The notes under the pieces: generated by a model | Seen by the model: the letters and a program-made list of their open reading frames with translations, nothing else | The model's database searches: none | Told to the model about the DNA's origin: nothing | Shown here: positions 27,172-36,288 of the stretch, one piece after another | How the letters are laid out: the number at the start of each line of letters is the position of its first letter | Position numbering within the stretch: position 1 is the stretch's first letter | Program-made: the position numbers and the translations under genes | Assembly (NCBI GenBank): GCA_028690445.1 | Contig: JAQVBE010000006.1 | Location: forward strand, 62,001 to 126,000 | DNA: 64,000 bases | Direction: 5' to 3' | Source: Aliarcobacter sp. | GTDB lineage: Bacteria > Campylobacterota > Campylobacteria > Campylobacterales > Arcobacteraceae

Positions 27172-28956
27172 ATGATAGAACTTTCAAATGTATCAAAAAG
27201 CTATGGACCAAATGAGCTTTTTAGTGAACTAAATTTAAGATTAAATTCTGGTAATAAAATTGGATTAGTAGGAAGAAATGGTAGTGGAAAATCTACACTT
27301 TTTAAGCTAATTCTTGGTGAAGAACAAGCTGATAGTGGAGAAGTAATGATTCCACGAAATTATAAAATCGGAGCTTTAAAACAATATTTTGATTTTACTG
27401 AAAAAACTTTAGTTGATGAAACAGCACTTGCACTTGCTGAAGATGATAAATTCAGTATTTATAAAGTTGAAAAGATTTTATTTGGTCTTGGATTTTCTCA
27501 AGAAGATTTAGAAAAAGAACCAAAATCTTTTTCAGGTGGTTTTCAAATTAGAATAAATCTTGCAAAACTTCTATTAACTGAACCAAATATGCTTTTACTT
27601 GATGAGCCAACAAACTACTTGGATATTTTATCTATTAGATGGTTAAAAGCCTTTCTTAAAAACTTTGAGGGTGAAGTTATTTTAATTACACATGATAGAG
27701 ATTTTATGGATAGTGTTTGTACTCACACAATGGGAATTATTAGAAGAAATGCATATATGATTGCAGGTGGAACAGAGAAGTTTTATGAGCAATTAGCAAG
27801 TAATGAAGAACATCATGAAAAACAAAAAATAGCTCAAGATAAAAAAATCAAAGAACTTGAAGAGTTTATTGCAAAAAATAAAGCACGAGCTTCAACAGCT
27901 GCTCTTGCACAATCAAAAGTTAAAATTCTTGAAAAAATGGATGTTTTAGAAGATATTGGTTATGACTCAACTTTAAAATTTGATTTTAATTACAAAGATA
28001 CTCCAGCTAAGTTTTTACTTGAAGTAAAAGATGTGAGTTTTGGTTATACAAAAGATAATATATTATTTAAAGATATTTCATTTGCCCTTGAAAAAGGTCA
28101 GACTTTAGGGATTATTGGGAAAAATGGTAAAGGAAAATCAACTTTACTTAATGTAATTGCAAATGAATTAAAAGCTTTAAGTGGAACTATTGATTATCAT
28201 GGAAGTACAGTTTTTGGACACTTTGGACAAACAAATATTTCTCACTTAAACTTAAATAGCACAATTATGGATGAAATCCATTCAACAAATACAAAATTAC
28301 CAGAATCAGTAGTTAGAAGTATTTGTGGTTTAATGATGTTTAGTGGAGATAATGCTAAAAAGAAAATTTCTTTATTATCAGGGGGAGAAAAATCTAGGGT
28401 AATGCTTGGAAAAATTATTGCAAAAGATGTAAATTTACTTTTCCTAGATGAGCCTACAAATCACCTTGATATGGATTCAATCGCAGCTTTGACAAAAGCT
28501 ATAAAAGCTTTTGAGGGTTCAAGTATTATCGTAACACATAGTGAAGAGTTATTAAGAGAAGTTTGTGATAGATTGATTGTATTTGCAAATGATGAAGCTA
28601 TATGTTTTAATGGAACTTATGATGAGTTTTTAGAAAAAATTGGTTGGGATGATGATGTTGTTGAAATTAAAAAAGAAAAAAATGTAAAAGTAAACAAAAA
28701 AGAGAGCAAAAAATTAAGAGCTGCTATTGTTTCTGAGAAAAGTAAAGCAACAACACCGATTAAAAAACAGATGCAAGAAATAGAAGAAGAGATTGAAAAA
28801 CTGGAAGATTCTCTTGAAGATGCTAGAGTAAAACTTTCAAGAGATATTCCAAAAATTGAGAAAAATATTGAAGATAAATTTGCTCAATTGGAAGCTTTAC
28901 AAATCAAACTTGATGTTATGAATAAAGAGTTTGAAATAAGAATGAATGAGGTTTAA
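27172..28956 (+). CDS. ABC-F family ATPase
   Basis: 594 residues with two ABC domains and no membrane segments. Walker A sites are GRNGSGKST and GKNGKGKST; signatures are FSGGFQIR and LSGGEKSR; both Walker B sites read LLDEPTN or FLDEPTN. The linker between domains is charged and helical, and the C-terminus (from ~500) is a Lys/Glu coiled coil as in Uup/YbiT-type members. These proteins act on the ribosome; the exact subfamily is not clear. Its stop overlaps that of the convergent DUF234 gene by four bases. Confidence 0.9.
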   Translation: MIELSNVSKSYGPNELFSELNLRLNSGNKIGLVGRNGSGKSTLFKLILGEEQADSGEVMIPRNYKIGALKQYFDFTEKTLVDETALALAEDDKFSIYKVEKILFGLGFSQEDLEKEPKSFSGGFQIRINLAKLLLTEPNMLLLDEPTNYLDILSIRWLKAFLKNFEGEVILITHDRDFMDSVCTHTMGIIRRNAYMIAGGTEKFYEQLASNEEHHEKQKIAQDKKIKELEEFIAKNKARASTAALAQSKVKILEKMDVLEDIGYDSTLKFDFNYKDTPAKFLLEVKDVSFGYTKDNILFKDISFALEKGQTLGIIGKNGKGKSTLLNVIANELKALSGTIDYHGSTVFGHFGQTNISHLNLNSTIMDEIHSTNTKLPESVVRSICGLMMFSGDNAKKKISLLSGGEKSRVMLGKIIAKDVNLLFLDEPTNHLDMDSIAALTKAIKAFEGSSIIVTHSEELLREVCDRLIVFANDEAICFNGTYDEFLEKIGWDDDVVEIKKEKNVKVNKKESKKLRAAIVSEKSKATTPIKKQMQEIEEEIEKLEDSLEDARVKLSRDIPKIEKNIEDKFAQLEALQIKLDVMNKEFEIRMNEV

Positions 28957-29831
28957 GCTAATAATAGCTTAAAGCTCTTCGGCGTAAATAGTCGAAGTGT
29001 CTCACTCTTTTGTGATTTTAACTCATTTGAAAAACCATTTTTACTAAATATTACAAAAATATCTACATTTAAATCTGCAGTTTTACAATCTTCTTTTAGT
29101 TTATTTAATTCATTTTTCTTTAGTTTAGAGCTTATATATTTACAATTTCCAGCGATAATTTTCCCAGAAGTTGTTTTTGCAACTAAATCAATTTCAACTT
29201 TTTCATCCCAATATTTACCAAATTGTTTAACTGGATCTTCTTCAAAAGAGTCTCTAAGGCATTCCATTGCTAACTCTTCAAAAATAAAACCACCAAATTC
29301 TGCTTCTTTATTTTCATAAAGTTCGTAAAATTCTTTGTAGTTTTTCTCTTTTATTCCTTTATAAATAGGAGAAACAAAAGCAAACCAGAATCTTAAAAAA
29401 GGTGTTGTAAAAAGAAGTTTTTTAGAAATTTTATCATCACCTCTTTTTTTTGCTAGGTGATGTTGTGAAGATTCAATCTCAATTATTCCTCTATCAATAA
29501 GTTTTTCAACACATTTCATTCCTTCTTCAAAGCTAACAAATGCTCTTTTAAAAGATGAGTTTGTTCTTCTGTCGCCTTGTGCAATCCCTGTTAAAATGGC
29601 ATGGTCAACTTTGTATCCACCACTTATAGTATTAATTTCATATCTAAGATTTGTATATTCATCTAAAATATGTTTTTCTATTAGTTCAATTAATGGTTTT
29701 GTAGTATCTATTTTTATATTTAATCCACCAAATACTATAAAGTATTTAACTGCTGTTTCCATATCTGTGATTTTGTTTTCTTGGCAAAAAATTCTAAATT
29801 GATTTTTTGTTGATTGGTCTATTAAAATAAT
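28953..29831 (-). CDS. DUF234-domain protein, nuclease-like, probably starting at ATT
   Basis: 292 residues if begun at ATT (29831). The first ATG (29762) has no ribosome site, whereas AAGGA overlapping the yaiI stop lies six bases before ATT, and the 23 added codons (for example QFRIFCQENKITD) read as good family sequence. FLRFWFAFVSP is the DUF234 hallmark. EVEIDLVAK-type residues (VEIDLVAKTTSGK then GNCKY) suggest a PD-(D/E)XK site. DUF234 normally ends archaeal-type ATPases; here the ATPase is absent. Last gene of the rluD-yaiI operon. Role unknown. Confidence 0.72.
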   Translation of the reverse strand: MILIDQSTKNQFRIFCQENKITDMETAVKYFIVFGGLNIKIDTTKPLIELIEKHILDEYTNLRYEINTISGGYKVDHAILTGIAQGDRRTNSSFKRAFVSFEEGMKCVEKLIDRGIIEIESSQHHLAKKRGDDKISKKLLFTTPFLRFWFAFVSPIYKGIKEKNYKEFYELYENKEAEFGGFIFEELAMECLRDSFEEDPVKQFGKYWDEKVEIDLVAKTTSGKIIAGNCKYISSKLKKNELNKLKEDCKTADLNVDIFVIFSKNGFSNELKSQKSETLRLFTPKSFKLLLA

Positions 29832-29840
29832 GGTAAATCC

Positions 29841-30293
29841 TTAATTTTTATTATATTTTTGTAAAAAATTGTTTAGTGAATTTGCAAATTGTTGAGCATC
29901 TTTTTGAGAAAAAGCTGCTGGTCCTTTTGTGATTTCTCCACTATCTCTTATTTCTTGCATAAGATTTCTAATTGCTAAATACTGTTTTATATTATCTTTT
30001 GTGTATATAGCACCTCTATGATCTATTGCATGGGCATTCTTCTCAATTGTTCTATTGGCAAGTGGAATATCTGCTGTAATTACTAAATCATTTTCTTCTA
30101 ACATCTCAACAATCTTATCATCAGCTTCATCTGCACCTTGGTTTACAATTATATATTGTATGTGATTAGAATCACCTATATTTATTTTTTTATTAGCAAT
30201 TACAATAGTATCAATTTTTTGTTTTTCTATAGCTCTTAAAATTATAGGTTTAAGTAAATTAGGAAAAGCATCTCCATCTATAAAAAGTTTCAT
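29841..30293 (-). CDS. YaiI/YqxD family (DUF188) PIN-like protein
   Basis: 150 residues. FIDGDAFPN opens the protein; NQGADEADDKIV, DLVITADIPLA and the C-terminal GPAAFSQKDAQQFANSLN are the family signatures. The acidic residues are arranged like a PIN/NYN nuclease site, though no activity is established that I know of. Its start overlaps the end of envC by four bases. Confidence 0.9.
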   Translation of the reverse strand: MKLFIDGDAFPNLLKPIILRAIEKQKIDTIVIANKKINIGDSNHIQYIIVNQGADEADDKIVEMLEENDLVITADIPLANRTIEKNAHAIDHRGAIYTKDNIKQYLAIRNLMQEIRDSGEITKGPAAFSQKDAQQFANSLNNFLQKYNKN

Positions 30294-31636
30294 ATTTTAA
30301 ATAAATCTTTTGGGTCTATATGAGCTGAATCTTTTGTTGCTTGAAACATTAAGCTATCATCTACTCGTCCTACAACATAACCTTGTTTTATCCACTTTCC
30401 AACAACTAAAGTAGGTGAAATTTCATCTAAATGAGAATAAATCGTATGAAGCCCACCTTCATGTTGAATAATAACTACATTAGCCAACATTCCAGCATTT
30501 TTTTTTGCATAAACAACTTTTCCATTTAAAACAGAAACAACTTTTGCCTTTTGTTCATCACTTTTTAAAACGATTGATTCATTAAATAATTTTATTTTAT
30601 AAACAGGATCATAGTAAGTTCCGAAGTTTTTTACCACTTTAAATGATTTTAAAGGAGCAATAGTTTTTTCACCTTTATATTTTATTATTTGAATACCATC
30701 AGTTGAAGAACCTATTTTTTTAACATCAAGATTTAGATTTTTTGCATATCTTTGGTTTCTAACATCAGCTGTTTGTACTACATCATCATCTAAAGGCGCA
30801 GAAGATGATTCTTCTTCTGTAACTTTTTGATTAGTAGCTTTCTTTTGTGCTAAAAGTTCTTGTAGTTTTCTTCTTTTATCTTCTGCTTCATTTTCAGCTC
30901 TAGCTTGAGCTTTTTTTGTCTCTTCTTCTTTTAAAATATTTAATTCAGAAAGAAGATTTTTTAATGATTCTTGTTCTTTTGCAACTTTATTTAACTCTTC
31001 TTGATAAGATTTATGTTGTTCTTCTAAACTAATAAGGGAACTTGAATGTTTTTCTTTTAAAATTGTTAATTTGTTTTTTGTTTTTTGTCTATCTTCAATA
31101 TAAGAAGCTATTTTTTCTATATCTTTTTGATTATTTTTTGTATTTGTTGATAATGCACTATAATTTGTGTTTAATTTTGAAACTTTTTCTTTTGAATATT
31201 GTGATAATAAAGTATAGATTTCATTATCAATTAATTCTTGTAAAGTATCTTCCGATGCCAACTTTAGTGCAATAGAAATAGAAAATTCTTCGATTATCGT
31301 ATCAACAATTTGTTCTTCATGGCTAGTTTTTTCTCTAATTAATTCAGTAGATTTAGAGTTTAAATCACTTAATTTATATTTTGCATCTTCTAAAAGTTTT
31401 TGATGTTCTGTAATATCTGAATTAATTTGATTTATATCTTTTTCAAGAGTTGTAATATTTGAGTTTTGACTTTCAATTTTTTCTGCTAATTCCTTTATTT
31501 TTAAATTTGCATTTTCTTTTTTATCATCACTGGAATTAAGCTTTTCAGTATTAGTTTGTATTTTCTTGTCGATATTAGACGCTGCGAAAATAGTATTTAA
31601 TGATAATATTATCAATAAAAAAAATAGTTTAATCAT
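30290..31636 (-). CDS. EnvC-like murein hydrolase activator (degenerate LytM domain)
   Basis: 448 residues. A signal peptide ends FAAS, a long coiled coil fills about residues 25-265, and a LytM/M23-like domain follows (VLNGKVVYAKKNAG, VIIQHEGGLHTIYSHLDEI). The zinc ligands of active M23 enzymes are missing: the first His/Asp region reads KLFNESIV and the HxH strand reads LMFQATKD. It is therefore probably not a peptidase but an activator of an amidase at the septum, consistent with its place directly after ftsE and ftsX, whose complex controls EnvC. Confidence 0.86.
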   Translation of the reverse strand: MIKLFFLLIILSLNTIFAASNIDKKIQTNTEKLNSSDDKKENANLKIKELAEKIESQNSNITTLEKDINQINSDITEHQKLLEDAKYKLSDLNSKSTELIREKTSHEEQIVDTIIEEFSISIALKLASEDTLQELIDNEIYTLLSQYSKEKVSKLNTNYSALSTNTKNNQKDIEKIASYIEDRQKTKNKLTILKEKHSSSLISLEEQHKSYQEELNKVAKEQESLKNLLSELNILKEEETKKAQARAENEAEDKRRKLQELLAQKKATNQKVTEEESSSAPLDDDVVQTADVRNQRYAKNLNLDVKKIGSSTDGIQIIKYKGEKTIAPLKSFKVVKNFGTYYDPVYKIKLFNESIVLKSDEQKAKVVSVLNGKVVYAKKNAGMLANVVIIQHEGGLHTIYSHLDEISPTLVVGKWIKQGYVVGRVDDSLMFQATKDSAHIDPKDLFKI

Positions 31637-32447
31637 TATTTATCTTATATTTTAATAATACTCCAAATATTGTAAATATAGAAATACAAAATGATAGTAA
31701 AAATATTTTCATAAGTTCAACAAATATATTTATATCTATATCAACAATTTCGTGTAATTCTAGAGGAAATAATACTGTCATATTATGAGAAATATAATAT
31801 AAAAATCCAGCAGAAATTAAAAATGATAATAAAGAGCTAATTAAAGCATAATTTAATATTGATGAAGCACTATATAAAATAGAAGCACCATGAAGCCTTA
31901 AAATGGATATTTTTACACTATGTTCATGGAACCAAAGTTTTATTTGTTTCGCAATAATAATTATTGCAAAAATAGTAATAATAAAAAATAGGATAAAAGA
32001 GACACTATTTAATAAAAGTAATAATAAATATATTTGATTATGATTTTTATAAAAAACTTCAACTTTTTTTACATTTTTATTTTGTAATAAAGTTTGTTTT
32101 ATATCTTCAAGTTCACTACTTGTTGGAAATATTTCTAAATAAATTTGATAAAAATTTGGAAGTCTTTGTTTTAAAAGTTCAATTGAAGTATCTGATAAAG
32201 TTGATTGTATGCTTGAAATAATTTTATCATTTGGTAAATTTTGTATTTTTTCTACTTTTATACCAGCTAATTCTTTAATGGCATTTTTTTCTAAAGGATT
32301 AATTGTAACTATAATAATAGAATAATCCCTTGATATTTTTGATTTATAATTATCAACTACATTATTTATCAATAAAAACATAGAAAAAGTAATTAACATT
32401 GAAAGTAAAGGAATTAAAAAAGCAAATACATTTTTAAGAAACTTCAT
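31629..32447 (-). CDS. ftsX: cell division protein FtsX
   Basis: 272 residues, with four membrane segments and a large periplasmic loop after the first (residues ~35-155), the FtsX arrangement. The start MKFLKN at 32447 is preferred over a longer frame from 32465, because GAGGA lies about 12 bases upstream. It overlaps ftsE by 14 bases and envC by eight. With FtsE it transmits ATP-driven signals to EnvC. Confidence 0.88.
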   Translation of the reverse strand: MKFLKNVFAFLIPLLSMLITFSMFLLINNVVDNYKSKISRDYSIIIVTINPLEKNAIKELAGIKVEKIQNLPNDKIISSIQSTLSDTSIELLKQRLPNFYQIYLEIFPTSSELEDIKQTLLQNKNVKKVEVFYKNHNQIYLLLLLLNSVSFILFFIITIFAIIIIAKQIKLWFHEHSVKISILRLHGASILYSASSILNYALISSLLSFLISAGFLYYISHNMTVLFPLELHEIVDIDINIFVELMKIFLLSFCISIFTIFGVLLKYKINND

Positions 32448-33096
32448 AAATAATTCCATCCTCAATTGATAATTGTCTAAATTTAATTCCTAGATTTTTT
32501 GGAACACGGTGAGTTACAACAACAATAGTAATTCCTAATTGTTCATTTGCACCTTTTAATAAATTCCATACAACTTCGGCTGAAAAATCATCGAGATTTC
32601 CCGTTGGTTCATCTGCTATTATTATTTTTGGATTATGTGCTAATGCACGTGCCACAGCAACTCTTTGTTGTTCTCCACCACTTAATTCATTTGGATAATA
32701 GCCAGCTCTGTGAGCAAGTCTTACATGAGCTAATAATTTGTTAGCTTGGTCTTTAGATATTTCATCTGAATAACCATTTATTTTAAGAGGAATCATAATA
32801 TTTTCTTCAATAGTATATTCATTTATTAGTTTATAATCTTGAAAAATAATACCAATATCTTTTCTTAAAATTCTTAATCTTTTTCCTCTTATACCAAAAA
32901 CTTCTTGATTATCTATTTTAAGACTACCGTGTTTTAAAGGAATATCTCCATAAAATGATTTTAAAAGTGTTGATTTACCACTTCCTGAATTTCCACCTAT
33001 AAAAATAAATTCCTTTGGTTTTATAGAAAAATTCCCTTTTTTTATAACATATTTATTATCATCATATGAAAGATAAATATTCTTAGCTTCTATCAT
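32434..33096 (-). CDS. ftsE: cell division ATP-binding protein FtsE
   Basis: 220 residues. Walker A GGNSGSGKST, Q-loop IIFQDYKLI, signature LSGGEQQR, Walker B IIIADEPTGN and H-loop VVTHR are all intact. Partner FtsX is encoded next. Its ATG overlaps the trmB stop by four bases. Confidence 0.93.
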   Translation of the reverse strand: MIEAKNIYLSYDDNKYVIKKGNFSIKPKEFIFIGGNSGSGKSTLLKSFYGDIPLKHGSLKIDNQEVFGIRGKRLRILRKDIGIIFQDYKLINEYTIEENIMIPLKINGYSDEISKDQANKLLAHVRLAHRAGYYPNELSGGEQQRVAVARALAHNPKIIIADEPTGNLDDFSAEVVWNLLKGANEQLGITIVVVTHRVPKNLGIKFRQLSIEDGIIYEVS

Positions 33097-34286
33097 CTAC
33101 TTAAAATCTCTTTTAACTTTTCGTGTGCATTTATATTAGAACTAGTAGGAAGAGGGTTTCCTTGATAATAAGAAATATTTCCATCATTTACATAAAGATA
33201 TTTTGTTACAGGTCTATCAAAATTTCCCATTGTTAATTTTATAAGTCCTGAATTTTGAGAGTTTTCAATGATATAAAGTTCTTCTACATGAATAAAATAA
33301 TCTTTTTCAATTAATGATTTTGTTGGAATTGTTGTTAAAATATTATTAAAATTTACTTTAATATCAAAAGAGAAATCAAAATTTAAATTAATATTTTCAT
33401 CAATATTTTGTGCTTCTAAAACCACATCATAAATATTTTTACCTTGTTTTTTCCATCTATCCTCATATTTACTAGATATTGCTAAATCTTTGTTTATATC
33501 GATAGTTATTCTTCCTTTAGGAAGATTTGTTAAAACTTCTGTACAAAAATCAAAATATTTTCTACTGTCAGTTCGTAGTTCTAGTGTTCCAGAAATTTTT
33601 AAAACTCTTAAAGCTTCGTTTACAAACTCATTTGAATAGATTCTTCTATGTGGTTTTTTGTCCCAAGGAACAGGAAAATGTACAAATATTTTTCCTACTT
33701 TATTTGATTCAATAAATTCCATAAAAAGTCTTGCATCATAATTTACAACTAAAATATTTGTAATATTTTGAAGTTCAAGTTGTTTTAATAATTGTTCAAT
33801 AGAAGGATAATGAATTTCAAGACCAATAAATTGGATATTTGGATTTGTTTTTGCTTGGTGTAAAAGATGTCTTCCACTACCAAAACCAATTTCAATTTGA
33901 ATTTCTTTATCTGTACTAAAATCATCAACAAAATAGTTAATATCTTTTAGATATTCATTTTTTGCCTCTTCTTTTACTTTTAAGTTATGTGTATTTGAGA
34001 ATAATACTTTTGCATTATTCAAATCTACATATGCATTTAAAGCATTTTTTACTAATGTAACAGGAGATAATCTTGTAACTTTATCAGCTTTAATCATTAA
34101 ATCATCATTCTTCGGTTTTAGTGATAATAAAAATTCTTTATTTTCATTTTCTAATGCAATTCTATATTCAATTTTTCTAGTTTTTTGTGTAAAATTGTAA
34201 GATTTTGCAATAAACTTAAATCCTACCCCATCCTTTTGTGATGGAGTAGTTATTAATTCTTTTTTTTGAAATACTATATGTGGCAT
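33093..34286 (-). CDS. trmB: tRNA (guanine-N7)-methyltransferase TrmB
   Basis: 397 residues, of the long Campylobacterota form. The SAM-binding motif is EIGFGSGRHLL, then FIGLEIHYPS, and the TrmB signature is HFPVPWDKKPHRRI. It makes m7G46 in tRNA. The ~110 residues before the catalytic core and the ~120 after it are extra compared with E. coli TrmB (239). Part of the leftward operon, overlapping both neighbours. Confidence 0.93.
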   Translation of the reverse strand: MPHIVFQKKELITTPSQKDGVGFKFIAKSYNFTQKTRKIEYRIALENENKEFLLSLKPKNDDLMIKADKVTRLSPVTLVKNALNAYVDLNNAKVLFSNTHNLKVKEEAKNEYLKDINYFVDDFSTDKEIQIEIGFGSGRHLLHQAKTNPNIQFIGLEIHYPSIEQLLKQLELQNITNILVVNYDARLFMEFIESNKVGKIFVHFPVPWDKKPHRRIYSNEFVNEALRVLKISGTLELRTDSRKYFDFCTEVLTNLPKGRITIDINKDLAISSKYEDRWKKQGKNIYDVVLEAQNIDENINLNFDFSFDIKVNFNNILTTIPTKSLIEKDYFIHVEELYIIENSQNSGLIKLTMGNFDRPVTKYLYVNDGNISYYQGNPLPTSSNINAHEKLKEILSR

Positions 34287-35335
34287 TTATCTTCTTGATT
34301 ATAATAATTTTGGTTTAGTTTAATTTTTGCTAAATTTGAAGTTGGATTAGAAAGTAAATTAAAACTCATACCTTGTACAGAGTTTGAAGAATTTTCCAGA
34401 CCATCTTTATCTATTACGATTATTTTATAATAATAAGCTTTTCCACTATCTTCAGTAGTATCCGTATATTCTAAAGTATCTGCATTAACTTCTTTTATTT
34501 TCGAATAACCTAAAGCACTAAATGAACTTCTATATATTGCATATTTTACAACGTCACTTGTGCTAGATGGATTCCAACTTATAGTTATTCTTTTAGCTTG
34601 ATTATTTGTTGTTTTGATATTACTAACATTAGCTGGTAAAGGTTTTGTTTTCCCTATAACAACTTTAGTAGGAGCTGCTTCTACATCATCATAACTAAAT
34701 GCTTTAATCCTATATTTATAACTAGTATTATCATCTAATCCTGTATCTAAATATTCAACCTGAAGTCTTTCTTTTATTGTTTTTAAAAGTATCCATTCAT
34801 TTAAAAAGGTATTATACTTTTCAATTCTATAATAACCAACCCTTGTATCTGTATGTGGTCTCCAAATTAATTTTATGCTTTTTGGTAAATTTGAGATTGC
34901 TTGCATAAATTCAACAGGAGTGATTCTTGGAAGAGTTTGAACGATATAGGCATCAGTTGTTTTTGATTCAATTCCATCATCCGTTATTGAAGATATTTGA
35001 TATGCATATCTTGTTTTGGGTTCTAAGCCTTTATCAACATAATGAGTTGCGTATTTATTATCCATCGTTTTTATAAGTTTTAACTCATTTGAACCTTTAT
35101 CTAATTCTGTTCTGTAAAAATTATAACCTACAACTCTTGAATCATTTACTTTTTCCCATTCAAATCCAATATTTGCCATATCAGGAATAGATTTAATAGA
35201 ATTGTAACTTACCACTTCAATAGAATTATCTACCTTTGGTTTTGTTGGAGCATTGAAGTTATCAATGATATTTGTACAACCACTAAATAAAAGTATTAAA
35301 GTTGCTAACGATGTTGTTTTCATTAAGTTTGTCAT
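34274..35335 (-). CDS. fibronectin type III repeat lipoprotein
   Basis: 353 residues. The lipobox LLFSGC is at about residues 15-20. Three FN3-type domains follow, each with a W or Y core and a Y-x-Y strand (RYAYQISSITDDG, SYKYRIKAFSYDD, AYYYKIIVIDKDG). The start at 35335 is preferred: AAGGAG lies seven bases upstream. It begins inside the last 53 bases of the pseudouridine synthase gene. Anchored in the envelope; binding partner unknown, though operon mates include FtsEX-EnvC. Confidence 0.82.
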   Translation of the reverse strand: MTNLMKTTSLATLILLFSGCTNIIDNFNAPTKPKVDNSIEVVSYNSIKSIPDMANIGFEWEKVNDSRVVGYNFYRTELDKGSNELKLIKTMDNKYATHYVDKGLEPKTRYAYQISSITDDGIESKTTDAYIVQTLPRITPVEFMQAISNLPKSIKLIWRPHTDTRVGYYRIEKYNTFLNEWILLKTIKERLQVEYLDTGLDDNTSYKYRIKAFSYDDVEAAPTKVVIGKTKPLPANVSNIKTTNNQAKRITISWNPSSTSDVVKYAIYRSSFSALGYSKIKEVNADTLEYTDTTEDSGKAYYYKIIVIDKDGLENSSNSVQGMSFNLLSNPTSNLAKIKLNQNYYNQEDKCHI

Positions 35336-36269
35336 TTATATTCTCCTTTTTAAAATTAATATTTAGGAATTCATCCATATCATTTGGTAAATTTGCTTTG
35401 AAACTCATTTGCTTATTTGTGATAGGATGAGTTAAATAAAGATAATAAGCATGCAAATAAAATCTATTTATTCTATTTAATTCGCCCTTAAAACCATATA
35501 AATTATCCCCTAAAATATGCCTATTTATCGAACTCAAGTGAACTCTAATTTGATGAGTTCTTCCTGTAAATAATTTAGCGGCTATTAATTCATAATTTTC
35601 TTTATCACTTAATGCAATCTTATTAAATGCTGATTTTGCAAATCTTCCATTTTGTTCAATTGACATTTTTAATCTATTATTTGAATTTCTAGATATTGGT
35701 TTATCTATTATAATATTATCTTTTAATGGCATATCAATTATTGCTAAATAGTATCTTCCCATAGTTTTATCTTCTAATTGTTTTGACAATCCTACATGGG
35801 CTTGATTTGTTTTTGCAACAACCATTACACCACTTGTTCCTTTATCAATTCTATGTACGATACCATGTCTTTCTTCGCCACTCAATGTTGATAATGATAT
35901 ATTATTTAATTTTAGCCAATCAACTAAAGTCGCATCCTTGACACTTGGTGCATCATGAACAGTTAAGTTGTAAGGTTTATTTATAACTAAAATATCATTA
36001 TCCTCAAAAATAATTTGTACATTTTTATCTTTTAAAGACTCTTTTACAAAATTCTCATCTTTTTTAGGATTTAATTCAGATTCTGGAAAATGAACATCAA
36101 CATTTTGATTTTCTTTTAATTTAAGACCAGTTTTACTTACAATTTTCCCATCCACTCTTACAAATTCTTTTTTTATTAATTGTTCGATTTGATTTCTTGA
36201 AGCATCAATTTTTGATGCTAGAAATTTATCAAGTCGATTTGTTTCAGAAACAATAAAAATTTTATCCAT
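35283..36269 (-). CDS. RluD-type 23S rRNA pseudouridine synthase
   Basis: 328 residues. An S4 RNA-binding domain at the N-terminus (LDKFLASKIDASRNQIEQLI) precedes the catalytic domain with GIVHRIDKGTSGVM, whose Asp is the nucleophile, and LFTGRTHQIRVHL. The start is ATG at 36269; a GTG at 36287 is in frame but would leave one base before rodA. First gene of the long leftward operon. Confidence 0.9.
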   Translation of the reverse strand: MDKIFIVSETNRLDKFLASKIDASRNQIEQLIKKEFVRVDGKIVSKTGLKLKENQNVDVHFPESELNPKKDENFVKESLKDKNVQIIFEDNDILVINKPYNLTVHDAPSVKDATLVDWLKLNNISLSTLSGEERHGIVHRIDKGTSGVMVVAKTNQAHVGLSKQLEDKTMGRYYLAIIDMPLKDNIIIDKPISRNSNNRLKMSIEQNGRFAKSAFNKIALSDKENYELIAAKLFTGRTHQIRVHLSSINRHILGDNLYGFKGELNRINRFYLHAYYLYLTHPITNKQMSFKANLPNDMDEFLNINFKKENINDKLNENNIVSNFNTFI

Positions 36270-36288
36270 ATTTAGATACTCTTTCACT

